Of a stretch of 45,954 bases of DNA, positions 1 through 9,122 are shown one piece after another. A model generated the notes under the pieces. It had not been told where the DNA came from, made no database searches, and worked only from the letters and a program-made list of their open reading frames with translations. The stretch spans positions 1-45,954 of the forward strand of contig CAAELX010000048.1 of assembly GCA_900756925.1 (NCBI GenBank), given 5' to 3'. Within the stretch, counting starts at the first letter, position 1. Each line of letters starts with the position of its first letter. The stretch comes from an uncultured Roseburia sp. Lineage in GTDB: Bacteria > Bacillota > Clostridia > Lachnospirales > Lachnospiraceae. A program made the translations under genes and the position numbers.

Positions 1-256
1 ACTCAAGGCTGCTTTTTCGTTTACACCAACTCCGATTGTTTCCTTAACAGTTTGTCAATTACAGGTGACATTGAAAGAGCCAGCCCATTCAAGGTGCTGG
101 CTCTTTCAAAAATTCCATTCTAATAAATTGCATGACAACTTATCAAAAATAAGCTCCCAATTATGAAAAAATGAATAGAAAATGTATAAAAGTGGTAAAA
201 GCGAATAATTATAAGGATTTATGCATTAGACACACATTTGTAAAAAGGGAGTTTTA
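1..256. other. Left-edge intergenic region, no recognisable gene
   Basis: I see no protein I can identify here. Two plus-strand frames are open from the window edge for about 40 to 55 codons, so the 3' end of a gene lying outside the window cannot be excluded, but the residues match nothing I recognise. The region holds one strong hairpin (71-109, listed separately) and then AT-rich sequence up to the stop codon of prfC. Confidence 0.5.
71..109. terminator. Strong hairpin, probable terminator
   Basis: A 14-bp perfect stem (TTGAAAGAGCCAGC pairing with GCTGGCTCTTTCAA) surrounds an 11-base loop. It lies about 150 bases beyond the prfC stop codon on the minus strand. Neither strand has a clear T-run after the stem, so its direction is uncertain; it may end prfC or a plus-strand gene that begins left of the window. 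Confidence 0.55.
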
Positions 257-1846
257 TTATTCCCGTCCAAACTCCGAAAGTATCAGTCCCTCGTTTCGGT
301 CTAATACCATTCCAACGCTCCAGGAGTTGACAAACAGTAACAGCGGACGCCCCTTCAGATCCTGGATCTTCTTCATATCGGACGTTCCGACTAACTTATC
401 CATATTGACATCCTCGTTTTCGATCCAGCGGATATGCTCATAAGGAAGCTTGTCCATGCGGATCTCCACGTTGTATTCGTTCTCCAGACGGTATTTTAAA
501 ACGTCAAACTGCAGCACACCTACTACGCCGACGATAACTTCTTCCATACCCATATTATATTCCTGGAAAATCTGGATCGCACCTTCCTGCGCGATCTGCT
601 GCATGCCCTTCATGAACTGCTTTCTCTTCATTGTGTCGACCTGGCGTACTCTCGCGAAATGTTCCGGCGCGAAGGTCGGGATTCCCTCGAATTGGAACGG
701 TTTTGCTGTCGTGAGTGTATCTCCGATGGAGAAAATGCCCGGATCAAACACACCGATAATATCTCCCGCATATGCCTCATCCACAATGTGGCGCTCCTGT
801 GCCATCATCTGCTGTGGCTGGGAAAGCTTGATCTTCTTATTGCCGCCCTGCACATGGGTCACCTCCATACCTGCCTCAAACTTGCCGGAACAGATTCTCA
901 TAAATGCGATACGGTCGCGGTGTGCCTTGTTCATATTCGCCTGAATCTTGAAGACAAACGCAGAGAACTCTTCCTGGAACGGATCGATTATACCGATATC
1001 CGCTTTTCTCGGAAGCGGGGAATAAGTCATTTTCAGGAAATGCTGTAAAAAGGTCTCCACACCGAAGTTGGTCAGTGCAGAACCGAAAAATACAGGAGAG
1101 AGTTCCCCCTTTGACACAAGCTCCATATCAAACTCTGCGCTGGCTCCGTCTAATAGTTCGATCTCCTCTAATAACTTCTCTTTTGCTGCTTCACCGATCT
1201 CTTCCACCAAAGCCGGATCGTCAATGTGGATATGCTTCTCGGTTCCCTCTTTTGTTCCCTTTAATGTGTCAGAGAAAGTCATGACTTCTTTTGTATTGCG
1301 GTCATAAACACCCTTAAAGCCCTTACCGGAACCGATCGGCCAGTTGATCGGACAGGTTGCGATCCCAAGCTCCTTCTCAATCTCGTCTAACAGGTCGAAT
1401 GTATCGTTGGCATCGCGGTCCATCTTATTGATGAATGTAAAAATCGGGATGTGGCGCATGACACATACTTTAAAAAGCTTTCTTGTCTGCGCCTCGACAC
1501 CCTTCGAACCGTCGATGACCATGACTGCGGAATCCGCTGCCATTAATGTACGGTATGTGTCCTCTGAGAAGTCCTGATGTCCCGGTGTATCCAGAATGTT
1601 GATGCAGTATCCGCCGTAATTAAACTGTAATACAGAAGAGGTTACGGAAATACCTCTCTCCTTCTCAATCTCCATCCAGTCGGACACCGCGTGTCTTGCC
1701 GTTGCCTTTCCTTTTACAGAGCCTGCCAGGTTGATAGCTCCTCCGTAAAGCAGGAACTTCTCCGTCAGTGTCGTCTTACCGGCATCCGGATGGGAAATGA
1801 TTGCAAAGGTACGTCTTTTTTCTATTTCTTTTCTTAAATCAGCCAA
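257..1846 (-). CDS. prfC: Peptide chain release factor 3 (RF3)
   Basis: Translational GTPase that releases RF1/RF2 from the ribosome after termination. With the start chosen here it is 529 residues, the usual RF3 length. G1 motif SHPDAGKTT at about residues 18-26, G3 DTPGHQDF near 85, G4 NKMD near 140, followed by the beta-barrel and RF3 C-terminal domain. The start is TTG (1844-1846, reading MADLRKEIEKRR) because GGAGG lies 8 bases upstream; a more upstream ATG would add 13 hydrophobic residues that do not belong to the family and would place the Shine-Dalgarno sequence inside the gene. It stands alone: 106 bases separate it from the end of spoIIIAH, and no shared function with the sporulation operon is apparent. 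Confidence 0.95.
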   Translation of the reverse strand: MADLRKEIEKRRTFAIISHPDAGKTTLTEKFLLYGGAINLAGSVKGKATARHAVSDWMEIEKERGISVTSSVLQFNYGGYCINILDTPGHQDFSEDTYRTLMAADSAVMVIDGSKGVEAQTRKLFKVCVMRHIPIFTFINKMDRDANDTFDLLDEIEKELGIATCPINWPIGSGKGFKGVYDRNTKEVMTFSDTLKGTKEGTEKHIHIDDPALVEEIGEAAKEKLLEEIELLDGASAEFDMELVSKGELSPVFFGSALTNFGVETFLQHFLKMTYSPLPRKADIGIIDPFQEEFSAFVFKIQANMNKAHRDRIAFMRICSGKFEAGMEVTHVQGGNKKIKLSQPQQMMAQERHIVDEAYAGDIIGVFDPGIFSIGDTLTTAKPFQFEGIPTFAPEHFARVRQVDTMKRKQFMKGMQQIAQEGAIQIFQEYNMGMEEVIVGVVGVLQFDVLKYRLENEYNVEIRMDKLPYEHIRWIENEDVNMDKLVGTSDMKKIQDLKGRPLLLFVNSWSVGMVLDRNEGLILSEFGRE

Positions 1847-1952
1847 AATATATCCTCCAAATAATAAAACCCAAAATATCAGCAATTACTAGGATATAAC
1901 GTTCCTCTGCGAAAAGCAAGTAAAACTTCACATAACCTAAAGCTTCCTGTTG

Positions 1953-2669
1953 TTACTTTTCCCCGACCACGATCGGCGTGATAATAATCTGTTCCGCCGC
2001 AATGTTTGTTTTTCTTTTCACAATATCCTCCACCTGCGCCCGTTTCGCGTCTGTCACCTCACCCATATTCAGCACGACATCGCAGCTCTCATCCGTGATG
2101 CTCACAACCACATCTGTAAATCCCTTCGCCTCTAAAAGCATCTCTGCGGCGTTTTCCCGCTCCGCAATGTCTGTCATAGCGATCATTTTGTGGATGGCAT
2201 CCTGCTTTAGCTCATCGGACACTGTTGCATTATTGACGATCTCAAGCAGTGTCTCTTTATTCTTCGAGCGGATCTGTTCACGGTTTAATTTCATCTCGGA
2301 CGCATAGTCTAAGTTCGCCACTGTTGTCCCCGTGAGCACTGCCTCGCCCGGATTGTCAACGTTGTCTGCACCAGTCTCTCCATCTGCCACGTTCTCCGTA
2401 TCCGAAACCATTGCAGTCTCTTGTGCTGCCGCCGTATCACTTCCTGCGGTCTCTGCATCAGACGGATCTTCCTCTGCACTAAAAATATCATCCACCGCCA
2501 ATTCCTCATCCGAAATCTCATAATCTTCCTCTAACGCTCCCACATCTGCATCCGCTCCAGCTGTCTGTATGTCTGCATTGTTATTCATGTAGCTGAAATA
2601 TCCTGCCACCGCAATCATGAAGGCAAGCGCTGTGATGACCAATTGATTTTTCCGAAAAATTCTCTTCAC
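1953..2669 (-). CDS. spoIIIAH: Stage III sporulation protein AH
   Basis: Mother-cell half of the SpoIIIAH-SpoIIQ channel that bridges the two membranes around the engulfed forespore. 238 residues: short basic N-terminus, a single membrane segment at about residues 9-28, a long acidic, low-complexity linker (about 35-110) rich in Asp, Glu, Ala and Thr, and a C-terminal ring-building domain of the YscJ/FliF type (about 120-238). It is the last gene of the spoIIIA operon, two bases after spoIIIAG. The B. subtilis protein is similar in size and plan. No SpoIIQ gene is present in the window. Confidence 0.93.
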   Translation of the reverse strand: MKRIFRKNQLVITALAFMIAVAGYFSYMNNNADIQTAGADADVGALEEDYEISDEELAVDDIFSAEEDPSDAETAGSDTAAAQETAMVSDTENVADGETGADNVDNPGEAVLTGTTVANLDYASEMKLNREQIRSKNKETLLEIVNNATVSDELKQDAIHKMIAMTDIAERENAAEMLLEAKGFTDVVVSITDESCDVVLNMGEVTDAKRAQVEDIVKRKTNIAAEQIIITPIVVGEK

Positions 2670-2671
2670 TA

Positions 2672-3274
2672 TTATTCCTCCCCGGGATTCATTTTCACTA
2701 CTTTAATTTTATGTGCTTCTACCCTGAATAATGCCATGACCATGTCTGAAATATTTGAGACGACTGTTGGATTGTCCCCGCCCTCCGCAACGACAACCAC
2801 GCCCTCCACCGTCGGCAGAATTTTACGGTTCACATAGGGGTAGCTGTCACTGCCATTTTCCACATAGACTGTCGTGCTCTCCTCCCTTTTTTCCGTGGTT
2901 GTCCTGCTCCCGCCGGATGCATCCTGTTCCCCCACTTCATTGTCCTGTCTGTTCGTGTCCTTCTCCACCACATTCTCCCCGGCATCTGAAAGCGTGACCA
3001 TCACTTTTACCTTTCCGGCACCGTCCATTTTCCCGAGAAGATTTGCAAGCTTTCTCTCCAGATAAAGGGTATAGGCTTCCTCCGCCGTCTCCCCCTGCGT
3101 CTCTGCCACCTGTGTCACCGTATCTGTGGCTTTAGAGGCGTCTGTGTTCTTTCTCTCCGAAACCGGCATTGCAAGGATCAGCAGCAGTACCCCGCCAAGC
3201 GCAAGCACGATCCAGTCACTCTTTTTCATGTTTTTCCATTTTTTCTCCCGGAAAAAGGCATCCCATTTTGCCAT
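2672..3274 (-). CDS. spoIIIAG: Stage III sporulation protein AG
   Basis: Component of the SpoIIIA-SpoIIQ feeding-tube apparatus; in B. subtilis it forms a large ring in the space between the mother cell and forespore membranes. 200 residues with one N-terminal membrane segment (about residues 19-39), a Thr/Glu/Ala-rich spacer, and a C-terminal domain with a ring-building-motif fold (about 65-195) that carries a polar Glu/Arg/Thr-rich insertion near 105-140, as known for this family. 23 bases downstream of spoIIIAF and directly followed by spoIIIAH. Confidence 0.92.
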   Translation of the reverse strand: MAKWDAFFREKKWKNMKKSDWIVLALGGVLLLILAMPVSERKNTDASKATDTVTQVAETQGETAEEAYTLYLERKLANLLGKMDGAGKVKVMVTLSDAGENVVEKDTNRQDNEVGEQDASGGSRTTTEKREESTTVYVENGSDSYPYVNRKILPTVEGVVVVAEGGDNPTVVSNISDMVMALFRVEAHKIKVVKMNPGEE

Positions 3275-3297
3275 GATCTCCTCCTGCCAGATATTCT

Positions 3298-3855
3298 TTA
3301 TCCCTGATACACGATATCAAGCTGTTCCTCTGACAGCTGGTAATACCGGATGAGCTGTTCCTTTAATTTCTGATAGGCATACTCCTTCGTCTGTGTCTCC
3401 TTCTGCTCCTCCCCGTTCCACTCGATCTTCCCGATCACAATATTTTCCTTCTCCGGGTCAGATAATGTCATCTCCACTCTGTCAATCTCATACTGTTTCG
3501 TCATAGTCACTGTAATCTCCTTCACTGCAAACTGATAACTTTCTGCCATCTGCGTCATGTCAAGCGCGATGGCATCCTCATACGTTTTCACATAATTGTC
3601 CTGATACGTGATTTTCTCTGCATAAAGCCTCGCCTCCTCTAACTGCTGCCAGAATGTCTCATATTCGATCTGCTGCATTAACATATCTGCCTCTCCTGTC
3701 CAGTTCAAAACTGGATAGAGAAGCCCCAGTACCAGAAGCATCCGGGCGAAAAAAGAGATATATTTCCGGTAATGTTCCCCTGCCGCCTCCGTCAGTACCA
3801 TCAGGATAAAAAAGAGGATCAGATACCCCTTCATGTAATTCATGAGTGCTTGCAC
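3298..3855 (-). CDS. spoIIIAF: Stage III sporulation protein AF
   Basis: Membrane protein of the SpoIIIA complex. 185 residues with two adjacent N-terminal membrane helices (about residues 9-26 and 34-52) and a soluble C-terminal ring-building-type domain rich in Glu, Gln and Lys. Size, two-helix plan and place between AE and AG identify it; the sequence itself is poorly conserved, as usual for AF. Begins 15 bases after the spoIIIAE stop codon. Confidence 0.9.
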   Translation of the reverse strand: MQALMNYMKGYLILFFILMVLTEAAGEHYRKYISFFARMLLVLGLLYPVLNWTGEADMLMQQIEYETFWQQLEEARLYAEKITYQDNYVKTYEDAIALDMTQMAESYQFAVKEITVTMTKQYEIDRVEMTLSDPEKENIVIGKIEWNGEEQKETQTKEYAYQKLKEQLIRYYQLSEEQLDIVYQG

Positions 3856-3870
3856 AAACCTCTCCCTCCT

Positions 3871-5037
3871 TTAATGGGCGAGCCCGGAGGACACCACGGC
3901 CAGCGTGATGGTCAGTAAAAAAAGCAGGATTCCATAGCCCAGCAGCTTTCCATACAGCATTCCTCCCTCCGCCATCCCTTTTAAGCAGCCGGCGATCCGC
4001 CTGTCCGTGACCGGCTCTGTCACTGCCGCCGCCACCTTGCAGAAAAGGATCAGAACCGCCACCTTTATCATCGGAAACAGTCCGAGCAGAAAAAGGACGC
4101 ACACACCTGCTGCCCCGATCCCGTTTTTTAACACCATTCCTGTGCCAAACATCAGTTCGATCACACTATTTACGGTATTGCCAATCCCCGGCACAGCCGC
4201 TGCCGCCTTTCCAAGAATCCCCTGTCCCAGTCTGTCTTTCGCCGGGGCGATCAGCCCCTGCACTACATTTAAGCCGATCACCGCCGCCCCGGAAATCTTC
4301 ATCCCCCATCCGATGACATCCCGGAAGAGTTCCGTCAGATTTGAAAACTTTTCCTCCGGAAGCAGATGAACAAAGATTTCCAGCAGAATATACACCTGTA
4401 TCACAGGGAGAAACACATAGCAAAATACGCTCTCCACCAGATAGATCACCACGAACGCTAACTGGTAAAACCCGATCGAGCTTGCCGTATCCGATGTAAA
4501 GACCATGCTGATGCAGAGTGTCGGCACAAAGGCACGCATGAAATCAATGCACTGCGTCAGGGCAGTCTCCACGGTCTCACGGAACATCAGAAACGATTTC
4601 AGCAGCAGAACCGCAATCACACTATAAACCATCACAAAGCACAGATTTCCCACATACGCTGCCTCGAAGGCTCCGGTAAAGTTCTTGATGACCGAGAAGA
4701 GTACCGCTAATATCACCACCTCCGCTAACAGCTTCCGGTTCTGTTCCATTCCGCCAAAAATCTGCATCTTCACTTCCTCTAGCAGAAGTTTTCCCGTCTC
4801 CGGGAAGGAGCCGCTGCTTAAAAGCAGCTTCACAATCTCTGTAAAAGACAGCGCCGTCTTCCCCTCTAAAACCTGATCTGCCTCGGAAAAATCTGTCAGC
4901 CCATACAGCTCTTCCAGATACGCTTCCGTTCCCTGCCCCTGTTCATTCTCTGTCCCGGCATATGCGTTACACGGTATCAGAAAAAGCAAAAACAGAAGTA
5001 ACAGACCTGCCATTCTTTTTCCCTGCACGCTCCTCAT
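3871..5037 (-). CDS. spoIIIAE: Stage III sporulation protein AE
   Basis: Polytopic membrane protein of the SpoIIIA complex, thought to be the channel-like core of the apparatus. 388 residues: an N-terminal signal peptide with hydrophobic core at about 10-27, a periplasmic-like stretch to about 90, then seven or eight hydrophobic helices. The start codon overlaps the spoIIIAD stop by four bases (ATGA), which indicates translational coupling. Length is close to the B. subtilis homologue. Confidence 0.92.
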   Translation of the reverse strand: MRSVQGKRMAGLLLLFLLFLIPCNAYAGTENEQGQGTEAYLEELYGLTDFSEADQVLEGKTALSFTEIVKLLLSSGSFPETGKLLLEEVKMQIFGGMEQNRKLLAEVVILAVLFSVIKNFTGAFEAAYVGNLCFVMVYSVIAVLLLKSFLMFRETVETALTQCIDFMRAFVPTLCISMVFTSDTASSIGFYQLAFVVIYLVESVFCYVFLPVIQVYILLEIFVHLLPEEKFSNLTELFRDVIGWGMKISGAAVIGLNVVQGLIAPAKDRLGQGILGKAAAAVPGIGNTVNSVIELMFGTGMVLKNGIGAAGVCVLFLLGLFPMIKVAVLILFCKVAAAVTEPVTDRRIAGCLKGMAEGGMLYGKLLGYGILLFLLTITLAVVSSGLAH

Positions 5038-5426
5038 AACAGACTCCCAATCAACTCAAGAAAAGCACTTAGCACCGGCAGGCTGAGTCCGAGAATTGAG
5101 AGCTTTGCAAAGTTCTCGATCTGTCCTGCGATCGCGGCATAACCCGCATCCCGGCACACATTCACTGCAAATTCCGCCACATATGTGATCCCCACCATTT
5201 TGATCACGAGCCGTATGTATCCGCTGTCCACTGCGGCAAGATTTTCTAACTTCTGTGTGAAATCCAGTATAACCTGTACTTTCGTGACCACCGCGGCAAA
5301 AATCAAAAGACCGGCTGCGATACTTATAAAGATACTGTACTCCTTTTTCCACTGTCCAAGCAGGAGTGCAAGAAAAGCTGCCGCCACGCCAAAGATTCCT
5401 ATTTTTACAATATCCATCGTCACCAC
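5034..5426 (-). CDS. spoIIIAD: Stage III sporulation protein AD
   Basis: Small membrane protein of the SpoIIIA complex, homologous to SpoIIIAC. 130 residues with about four hydrophobic segments (residues 6-24, 31-50, about 70-90 and 105-128). It overlaps spoIIIAE by four bases and starts two bases after the spoIIIAC stop, so AC-AD-AE are tightly coupled. Identification is by size, topology and exact position in the operon. Confidence 0.92.
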   Translation of the reverse strand: MVTMDIVKIGIFGVAAAFLALLLGQWKKEYSIFISIAAGLLIFAAVVTKVQVILDFTQKLENLAAVDSGYIRLVIKMVGITYVAEFAVNVCRDAGYAAIAGQIENFAKLSILGLSLPVLSAFLELIGSLL

Positions 5427-5428
5427 CT

Positions 5429-5623
5429 CTACAATGCAAATAACGACTGCATGGTCTCAAACAGTTCATAAATATACGGAACAATCCAGAACAGCACGAT
5501 GATAAGTCCTGCCAGGCTTAAGAGAAACGCATGCTCTTCCCGCCCACTGTGCTTTAACACCTGGCTTAAAATCGTAACCAGAATGCCCACTGCAGCAATT
5601 TTAAAAATCAGATTCACACTCAT
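5429..5623 (-). CDS. spoIIIAC: Stage III sporulation protein AC
   Basis: Very small membrane protein of the SpoIIIA complex with two helices (about residues 4-20 and 31-50 of 64). The start chosen is the ATG reading MSVNLIFKIAAVG; it has AAAGGCAGG upstream and gives the normal family length. An in-frame ATG nine codons upstream (5650) lies almost against the spoIIIAB stop, has no better ribosome-binding site, and would add a hydrophilic MALWKGRNF extension. Confidence 0.9.
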   Translation of the reverse strand: MSVNLIFKIAAVGILVTILSQVLKHSGREEHAFLLSLAGLIIVLFWIVPYIYELFETMQSLFAL

Positions 5624-5650
5624 AAAGTTCCTGCCTTTCCACAGCGCCAT

Positions 5651-6166
5651 TTACAGAAGCAGCAGAATCACAAACAGTCCGCACATAATGCTGATTGTCT
5701 GGTGCACCTTCTGTTTTTCCCACCGCTCCTCCCTCGCCCGGTTCGTCACATACCCGAGCCGTTCCATATAATGTGCATAGTTTTTTTCATTTTCCTCTAA
5801 GCTTTTCCCGAAGAAAGCGTTCCCCGCCTCCTCGAAAAGCTCCTGCTCCTCCTCTGTCAGCCCCAGCTCCCCTGCCGCATCGTGGACTACTCTTTCCCAG
5901 ATCCCGCTTCCGCTTCCCATCTCCCGCTTTCTTAAAAGGCTTCCGGTCTTTGCGCAGATATTTCCAAGTACTGGCGGATATTTTCCTGCCATCTCCGTCA
6001 GGATCACCTCCATCGGTGCCATTGTATAAGAAGCTTCCGCCTCGATATCCGACAGAAGCTTCCGGATTTCATAGAGAAGCTTTACATGCTCCTTTAGCTC
6101 TCTTCCGGTCTGCCATGCATACCCGATACTGGCAAGCAATACCAGCACACATCCGAGAAGCTTCAT
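5651..6166 (-). CDS. spoIIIAB: Stage III sporulation protein AB
   Basis: Protein of the SpoIIIA complex, related to the GspF/PilC type II secretion platform proteins. 171 residues: an N-terminal membrane helix (MKLLGCVLVLLASIGY), a helical cytosolic domain, and a hydrophobic C-terminal helix ending IMCGLFVILLLL. The start was placed at MKLLG because this ATG overlaps the spoIIIAA stop codon by four bases (ATGA) and gives the standard length; the longer reading frame adds 37 highly basic residues that are the out-of-frame end of spoIIIAA. Confidence 0.92.
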   Translation of the reverse strand: MKLLGCVLVLLASIGYAWQTGRELKEHVKLLYEIRKLLSDIEAEASYTMAPMEVILTEMAGKYPPVLGNICAKTGSLLRKREMGSGSGIWERVVHDAAGELGLTEEEQELFEEAGNAFFGKSLEENEKNYAHYMERLGYVTNRAREERWEKQKVHQTISIMCGLFVILLLL

Positions 6167-7131
6167 TCTGTCTCTCCGATCTTTCTTCCTGTTTCGTCGT
6201 ACACAGTCACCCTCCTTGTCCCGTCTTTTTTCTTTTCCAGATGGAGGAACCGCTGGAAAAATCCTTTTTCCATCCATCCCTGTACACCTTTTCGCTCTGA
6301 AAGCTCCTCCATGCTCCCGGCGTGGATCGTTGCGAGCACCTTACAGCCACAGTTTACCACCTCCTCCACCGTCGTAAAATCTGCCTCGTTTCCGAGCTCA
6401 TCCACAGCAAGCACCTCCGGCGACATCGACCGTAAGAGCATCCACATTCCGTCCGTCTTGCCACAGCCGCTCAGCACATCCGTGACCGGGCCAAGATCCG
6501 TCTGCGGTACCCCGTGGTCTGCCGCTGCAATCTCACACCGTTCGTCGACCACTCCCGTCTTTTTACATACACCACACAGTTCCCCGTCGGAGACAGCTCG
6601 GATCAGGTCTCTTAACATCGTTGTTTTACCGGCACCCGGTGCGGACAAAATCAGTGTATTGTATACCGTATCCCTCTCTCTGATAAAATGCCACACTGCT
6701 TTGGCACTTCCCTTTCTCTCATGTGCAATCCGGATATTAAGGAACGTAACCGGGCTGATTCCGGTAACCCTTCCCCCGGACAGCACCGCCTGTCCGGCAA
6801 CGCCGACCCGATGCCCGCCCGCAATCGTTAAGAACCCTTCCCGCAGCTCCTCCTGATACGCGTACAACGAATATCTGCTGATATAGCTTAACATCTCCCG
6901 CACCATATCCCCGGTCGCGCGGTAACCGTACTCTGCCACTGCTGGTTCCTTCTCCTTTACGAAATAAAACGTTTCCCCTCTTTTGCATAGAAAATAACTC
7001 CGGTCCCCATACAGGAACTGAAACGGCTGTCCAATCCGCACCCGGATCTCCTCCAACTGCTGTTCGAATCCACGGTACTCCGACAGCCACCCGCGCATCG
7101 CCACGGGAAAGATCAGAAAAAGCTGCACCAT
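6163..7131 (-). CDS. spoIIIAA: Stage III sporulation protein AA (ATPase)
   Basis: Secretion-type AAA ATPase, related to GspE/VirB11, which is thought to power the SpoIIIA complex. 322 residues; Walker A SAPGAGKTT near residue 163, Walker B-like segment VLAVDELGNEADF near 237, a conserved CKVLATIHAGS strand near 265. First gene of the spoIIIA operon; the ATG is preceded by GGAGGGAGAG. Upstream lies a sigma-E-like promoter (7193-7220) that overlaps the argS terminator. Genes AA to AH occupy 7131 down to 1953 without a gap larger than 27 bases, so they should be one transcript. Confidence 0.94.
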   Translation of the reverse strand: MVQLFLIFPVAMRGWLSEYRGFEQQLEEIRVRIGQPFQFLYGDRSYFLCKRGETFYFVKEKEPAVAEYGYRATGDMVREMLSYISRYSLYAYQEELREGFLTIAGGHRVGVAGQAVLSGGRVTGISPVTFLNIRIAHERKGSAKAVWHFIRERDTVYNTLILSAPGAGKTTMLRDLIRAVSDGELCGVCKKTGVVDERCEIAAADHGVPQTDLGPVTDVLSGCGKTDGMWMLLRSMSPEVLAVDELGNEADFTTVEEVVNCGCKVLATIHAGSMEELSERKGVQGWMEKGFFQRFLHLEKKKDGTRRVTVYDETGRKIGETE

Positions 7132-7162
7132 CTCTCCCTCCTTTTCGCATTTTGGGTAAAAA

Positions 7163-7195
7163 AATTAGCCACAGGATTTTCTCCCATGACTAATT
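7163..7195 (-). terminator. Intrinsic terminator of argS
   Basis: On the minus strand an imperfect stem (AATTAGTCATGGGA pairing with TCCTGTGGCTAATT, loop GAAAA) is followed by seven T residues. It begins about 40 bases after the argS stop codon and overlaps the putative spoIIIA promoter. Confidence 0.75.
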
Positions 7196-7220
7196 TTATG
7201 ACTTGTCTTTCTTTTTATGA
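7193..7220 (-). promoter_or_regulatory. Putative sigma-E promoter of the spoIIIA operon
   Basis: On the minus strand TCATAAA (7214-7220) is followed after 13 bases by CATAAAAT (7193-7200), which fits the mother-cell sigma-E pattern (-35 near ATA-rich, -10 CATAnnnT, 13-14 base spacing). spoIIIA is a sigma-E operon in B. subtilis. The expected start lies about 60 bases upstream of the spoIIIAA ATG, within the 5' arm of the argS terminator. Confidence 0.5.
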
Positions 7221-7234
7221 CTGTTATTCGCTTC

Positions 7235-9022
7235 TTACATTCTCTCCGGAGCAGAAAATCCCAGTACATCAATGCAGGTCTCAAGAACAGACTTTGTCAG
7301 CTCTAACAGACGGATGTATGACTTCTGGACTGCTTCGTTTTCCTCAGACATAATCTTGGTTCCGTGATAGAAGCTGTTGAATGCATTGGCAAGATCGTAA
7401 ATATAGGAACAGATCTTGTGTGGTGCTGTCTCCTCGAATGCGGTCTCCATAACAGCATTGAACTTAGAGAGCTCTAACATCAGATCTTTCTCTCCTTTGG
7501 AATGTGCAGGCTCGATTGCTGCACCTCTCTCGTCTTTTCCAAGTCCGTGATATTTATTTAAAATAGACTTAATACGAACGATCGTATACAGGATGTATGG
7601 ACCTGTGTTTCCCTCAAAGGAAGTGAAACGGTCGATATCAAAGATATAGTCCTTGCTGGCCTGGTTACTCAGATCGCCGTATTTAATTGCTGCAAGTGCA
7701 ACTGTTTTTGCTGTGTTCTCTGCTTCCTCTGTGCTGATGCCCAGGTTCTCCTTTGTCTTCTGGTTCTCCTGGATCTTGGCAAGCATCTCCTCGTTGATTC
7801 CGGAGATTAAGTGCTCTAACCGCATGACACCGCCCTGACGGGTTTTAAATGGCTTTCCGTCCTTGCCGTTCATCGTGCCAAAACCTAAGAACTTTAACTC
7901 TGTTTCCGGTTTTACAATGCCGGTCTTTCTGGCACAGCGGAATACCTGTGTGAAATATAACTCCTGACGCTTGTCAACCACATAAATCATCTCATCCGGG
8001 TTATAATCCTTCATTCTCCACACCATCGTGGCAAGGTCTGTCGTGTTGTATAGGGAAGCTCCGTCTGATTTTAAAATCATGCACGGCGGGATCTCCTTTG
8101 TATCAGTATCCTCTTTGACATCTACCACGAGAGCTCCATCGCTGATATAAGCGAAGCCGTCATCCTTCATCTTCTGCACCATAGCCGGAATATACGGCTG
8201 TGCATCAGACTCCCCCTTCCATAGTTCGAAGGAAACATTTAAGTTCGCATAATTTTTCTTTAAGTCAGTCACAGATACATTTAAAATGTGCTTTAACAGT
8301 GCCTGATAACCGCGTCTGCCGTGCTGTAATTCGAAGGTTGCCTGCATGGCAGCTTCCTTATACGCCTCATCCTCTTTGGACTTTCCGCTGGCAGTCGGGT
8401 AAATCTCCTCTAACTCAGAGATCGTAAACGGTGCTTCTTCCGGATATTCTCCGGTGTAGCCTTCATCAAAGTAGACAAGCTCCGGTTTTCTTGCTTTCAA
8501 CTCTGTGATGATAAGACCCATCTGAAGTCCCCAGTCACCGAGATGTACATCACCGATCACATTGTGCCCCATGAACTTGCCGATACGCTTCACGCTCTCG
8601 CCGATGATGGCAGAGCGCAGATGTCCGACATGGAGTGGTTTTGCAACGTTCGGTCCGCCGTAATCGATCATGATCGTCTTCGGGGCATCTGTCTTCTCAC
8701 AACCGAAACGTCCGTCATCCTCCTGCATTTTTGCAACGTAATCTGCAAGATAAGCCTCGTCGATTTTTAAATTTAAGAATCCCGGTTTTACGGATTCTGC
8801 CATCGCAAAGATCTTATTTGCAGCAAGCTTCTCTGCCACTTCATCTGCGATCATAAACGGAGCTTTCTTATATTCCTTGGCTGCTGCCATGGCACCGTTA
8901 CACTGATATTCACAAAGATCAGGTCTGTTGGACAAAGTAACCTTCGCATACTTAGCATCATAGCCGCACTCTGTGAATGCTTTTGTCACTTCGTCTGTGA
9001 TCAAATCCAAGATTTTCTTCAT
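7235..9022 (-). CDS. argS: Arginyl-tRNA synthetase
   Basis: Class I aminoacyl-tRNA synthetase charging tRNA-Arg. 595 residues. N-terminal Arg-tRNA-specific additional domain (residues 1 to about 110), HIGH-type motif PLHVGHLRS near 132, Rossmann catalytic domain, a KMSKS-equivalent loop near FKTRQGG (about 397; ArgRS often lacks a canonical KMSKS), and the anticodon-binding DALR domain from about 465 to the C-terminal GFSAPERM. Preceded by AGGAAAG and a good housekeeping promoter, followed by its own terminator, so it is probably monocistronic. No T-box sequence is visible in its leader. Confidence 0.96.
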   Translation of the reverse strand: MKKILDLITDEVTKAFTECGYDAKYAKVTLSNRPDLCEYQCNGAMAAAKEYKKAPFMIADEVAEKLAANKIFAMAESVKPGFLNLKIDEAYLADYVAKMQEDDGRFGCEKTDAPKTIMIDYGGPNVAKPLHVGHLRSAIIGESVKRIGKFMGHNVIGDVHLGDWGLQMGLIITELKARKPELVYFDEGYTGEYPEEAPFTISELEEIYPTASGKSKEDEAYKEAAMQATFELQHGRRGYQALLKHILNVSVTDLKKNYANLNVSFELWKGESDAQPYIPAMVQKMKDDGFAYISDGALVVDVKEDTDTKEIPPCMILKSDGASLYNTTDLATMVWRMKDYNPDEMIYVVDKRQELYFTQVFRCARKTGIVKPETELKFLGFGTMNGKDGKPFKTRQGGVMRLEHLISGINEEMLAKIQENQKTKENLGISTEEAENTAKTVALAAIKYGDLSNQASKDYIFDIDRFTSFEGNTGPYILYTIVRIKSILNKYHGLGKDERGAAIEPAHSKGEKDLMLELSKFNAVMETAFEETAPHKICSYIYDLANAFNSFYHGTKIMSEENEAVQKSYIRLLELTKSVLETCIDVLGFSAPERM

Positions 9023-9122
9023 AACTTCTTTCCTTTCATTTTCTGTTCTGTAACATGTCCGTCCCTACTGCGGACAGACATCCTGTAACCGCCTGTATTG
9101 GAAGATTACATACTAACTTATA

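Noticed and set aside
5695..6300. 201-residue plus-strand open frame
   Set aside because: Antisense to spoIIIAB; very Pro/Ser/Arg-rich, typical shadow composition.
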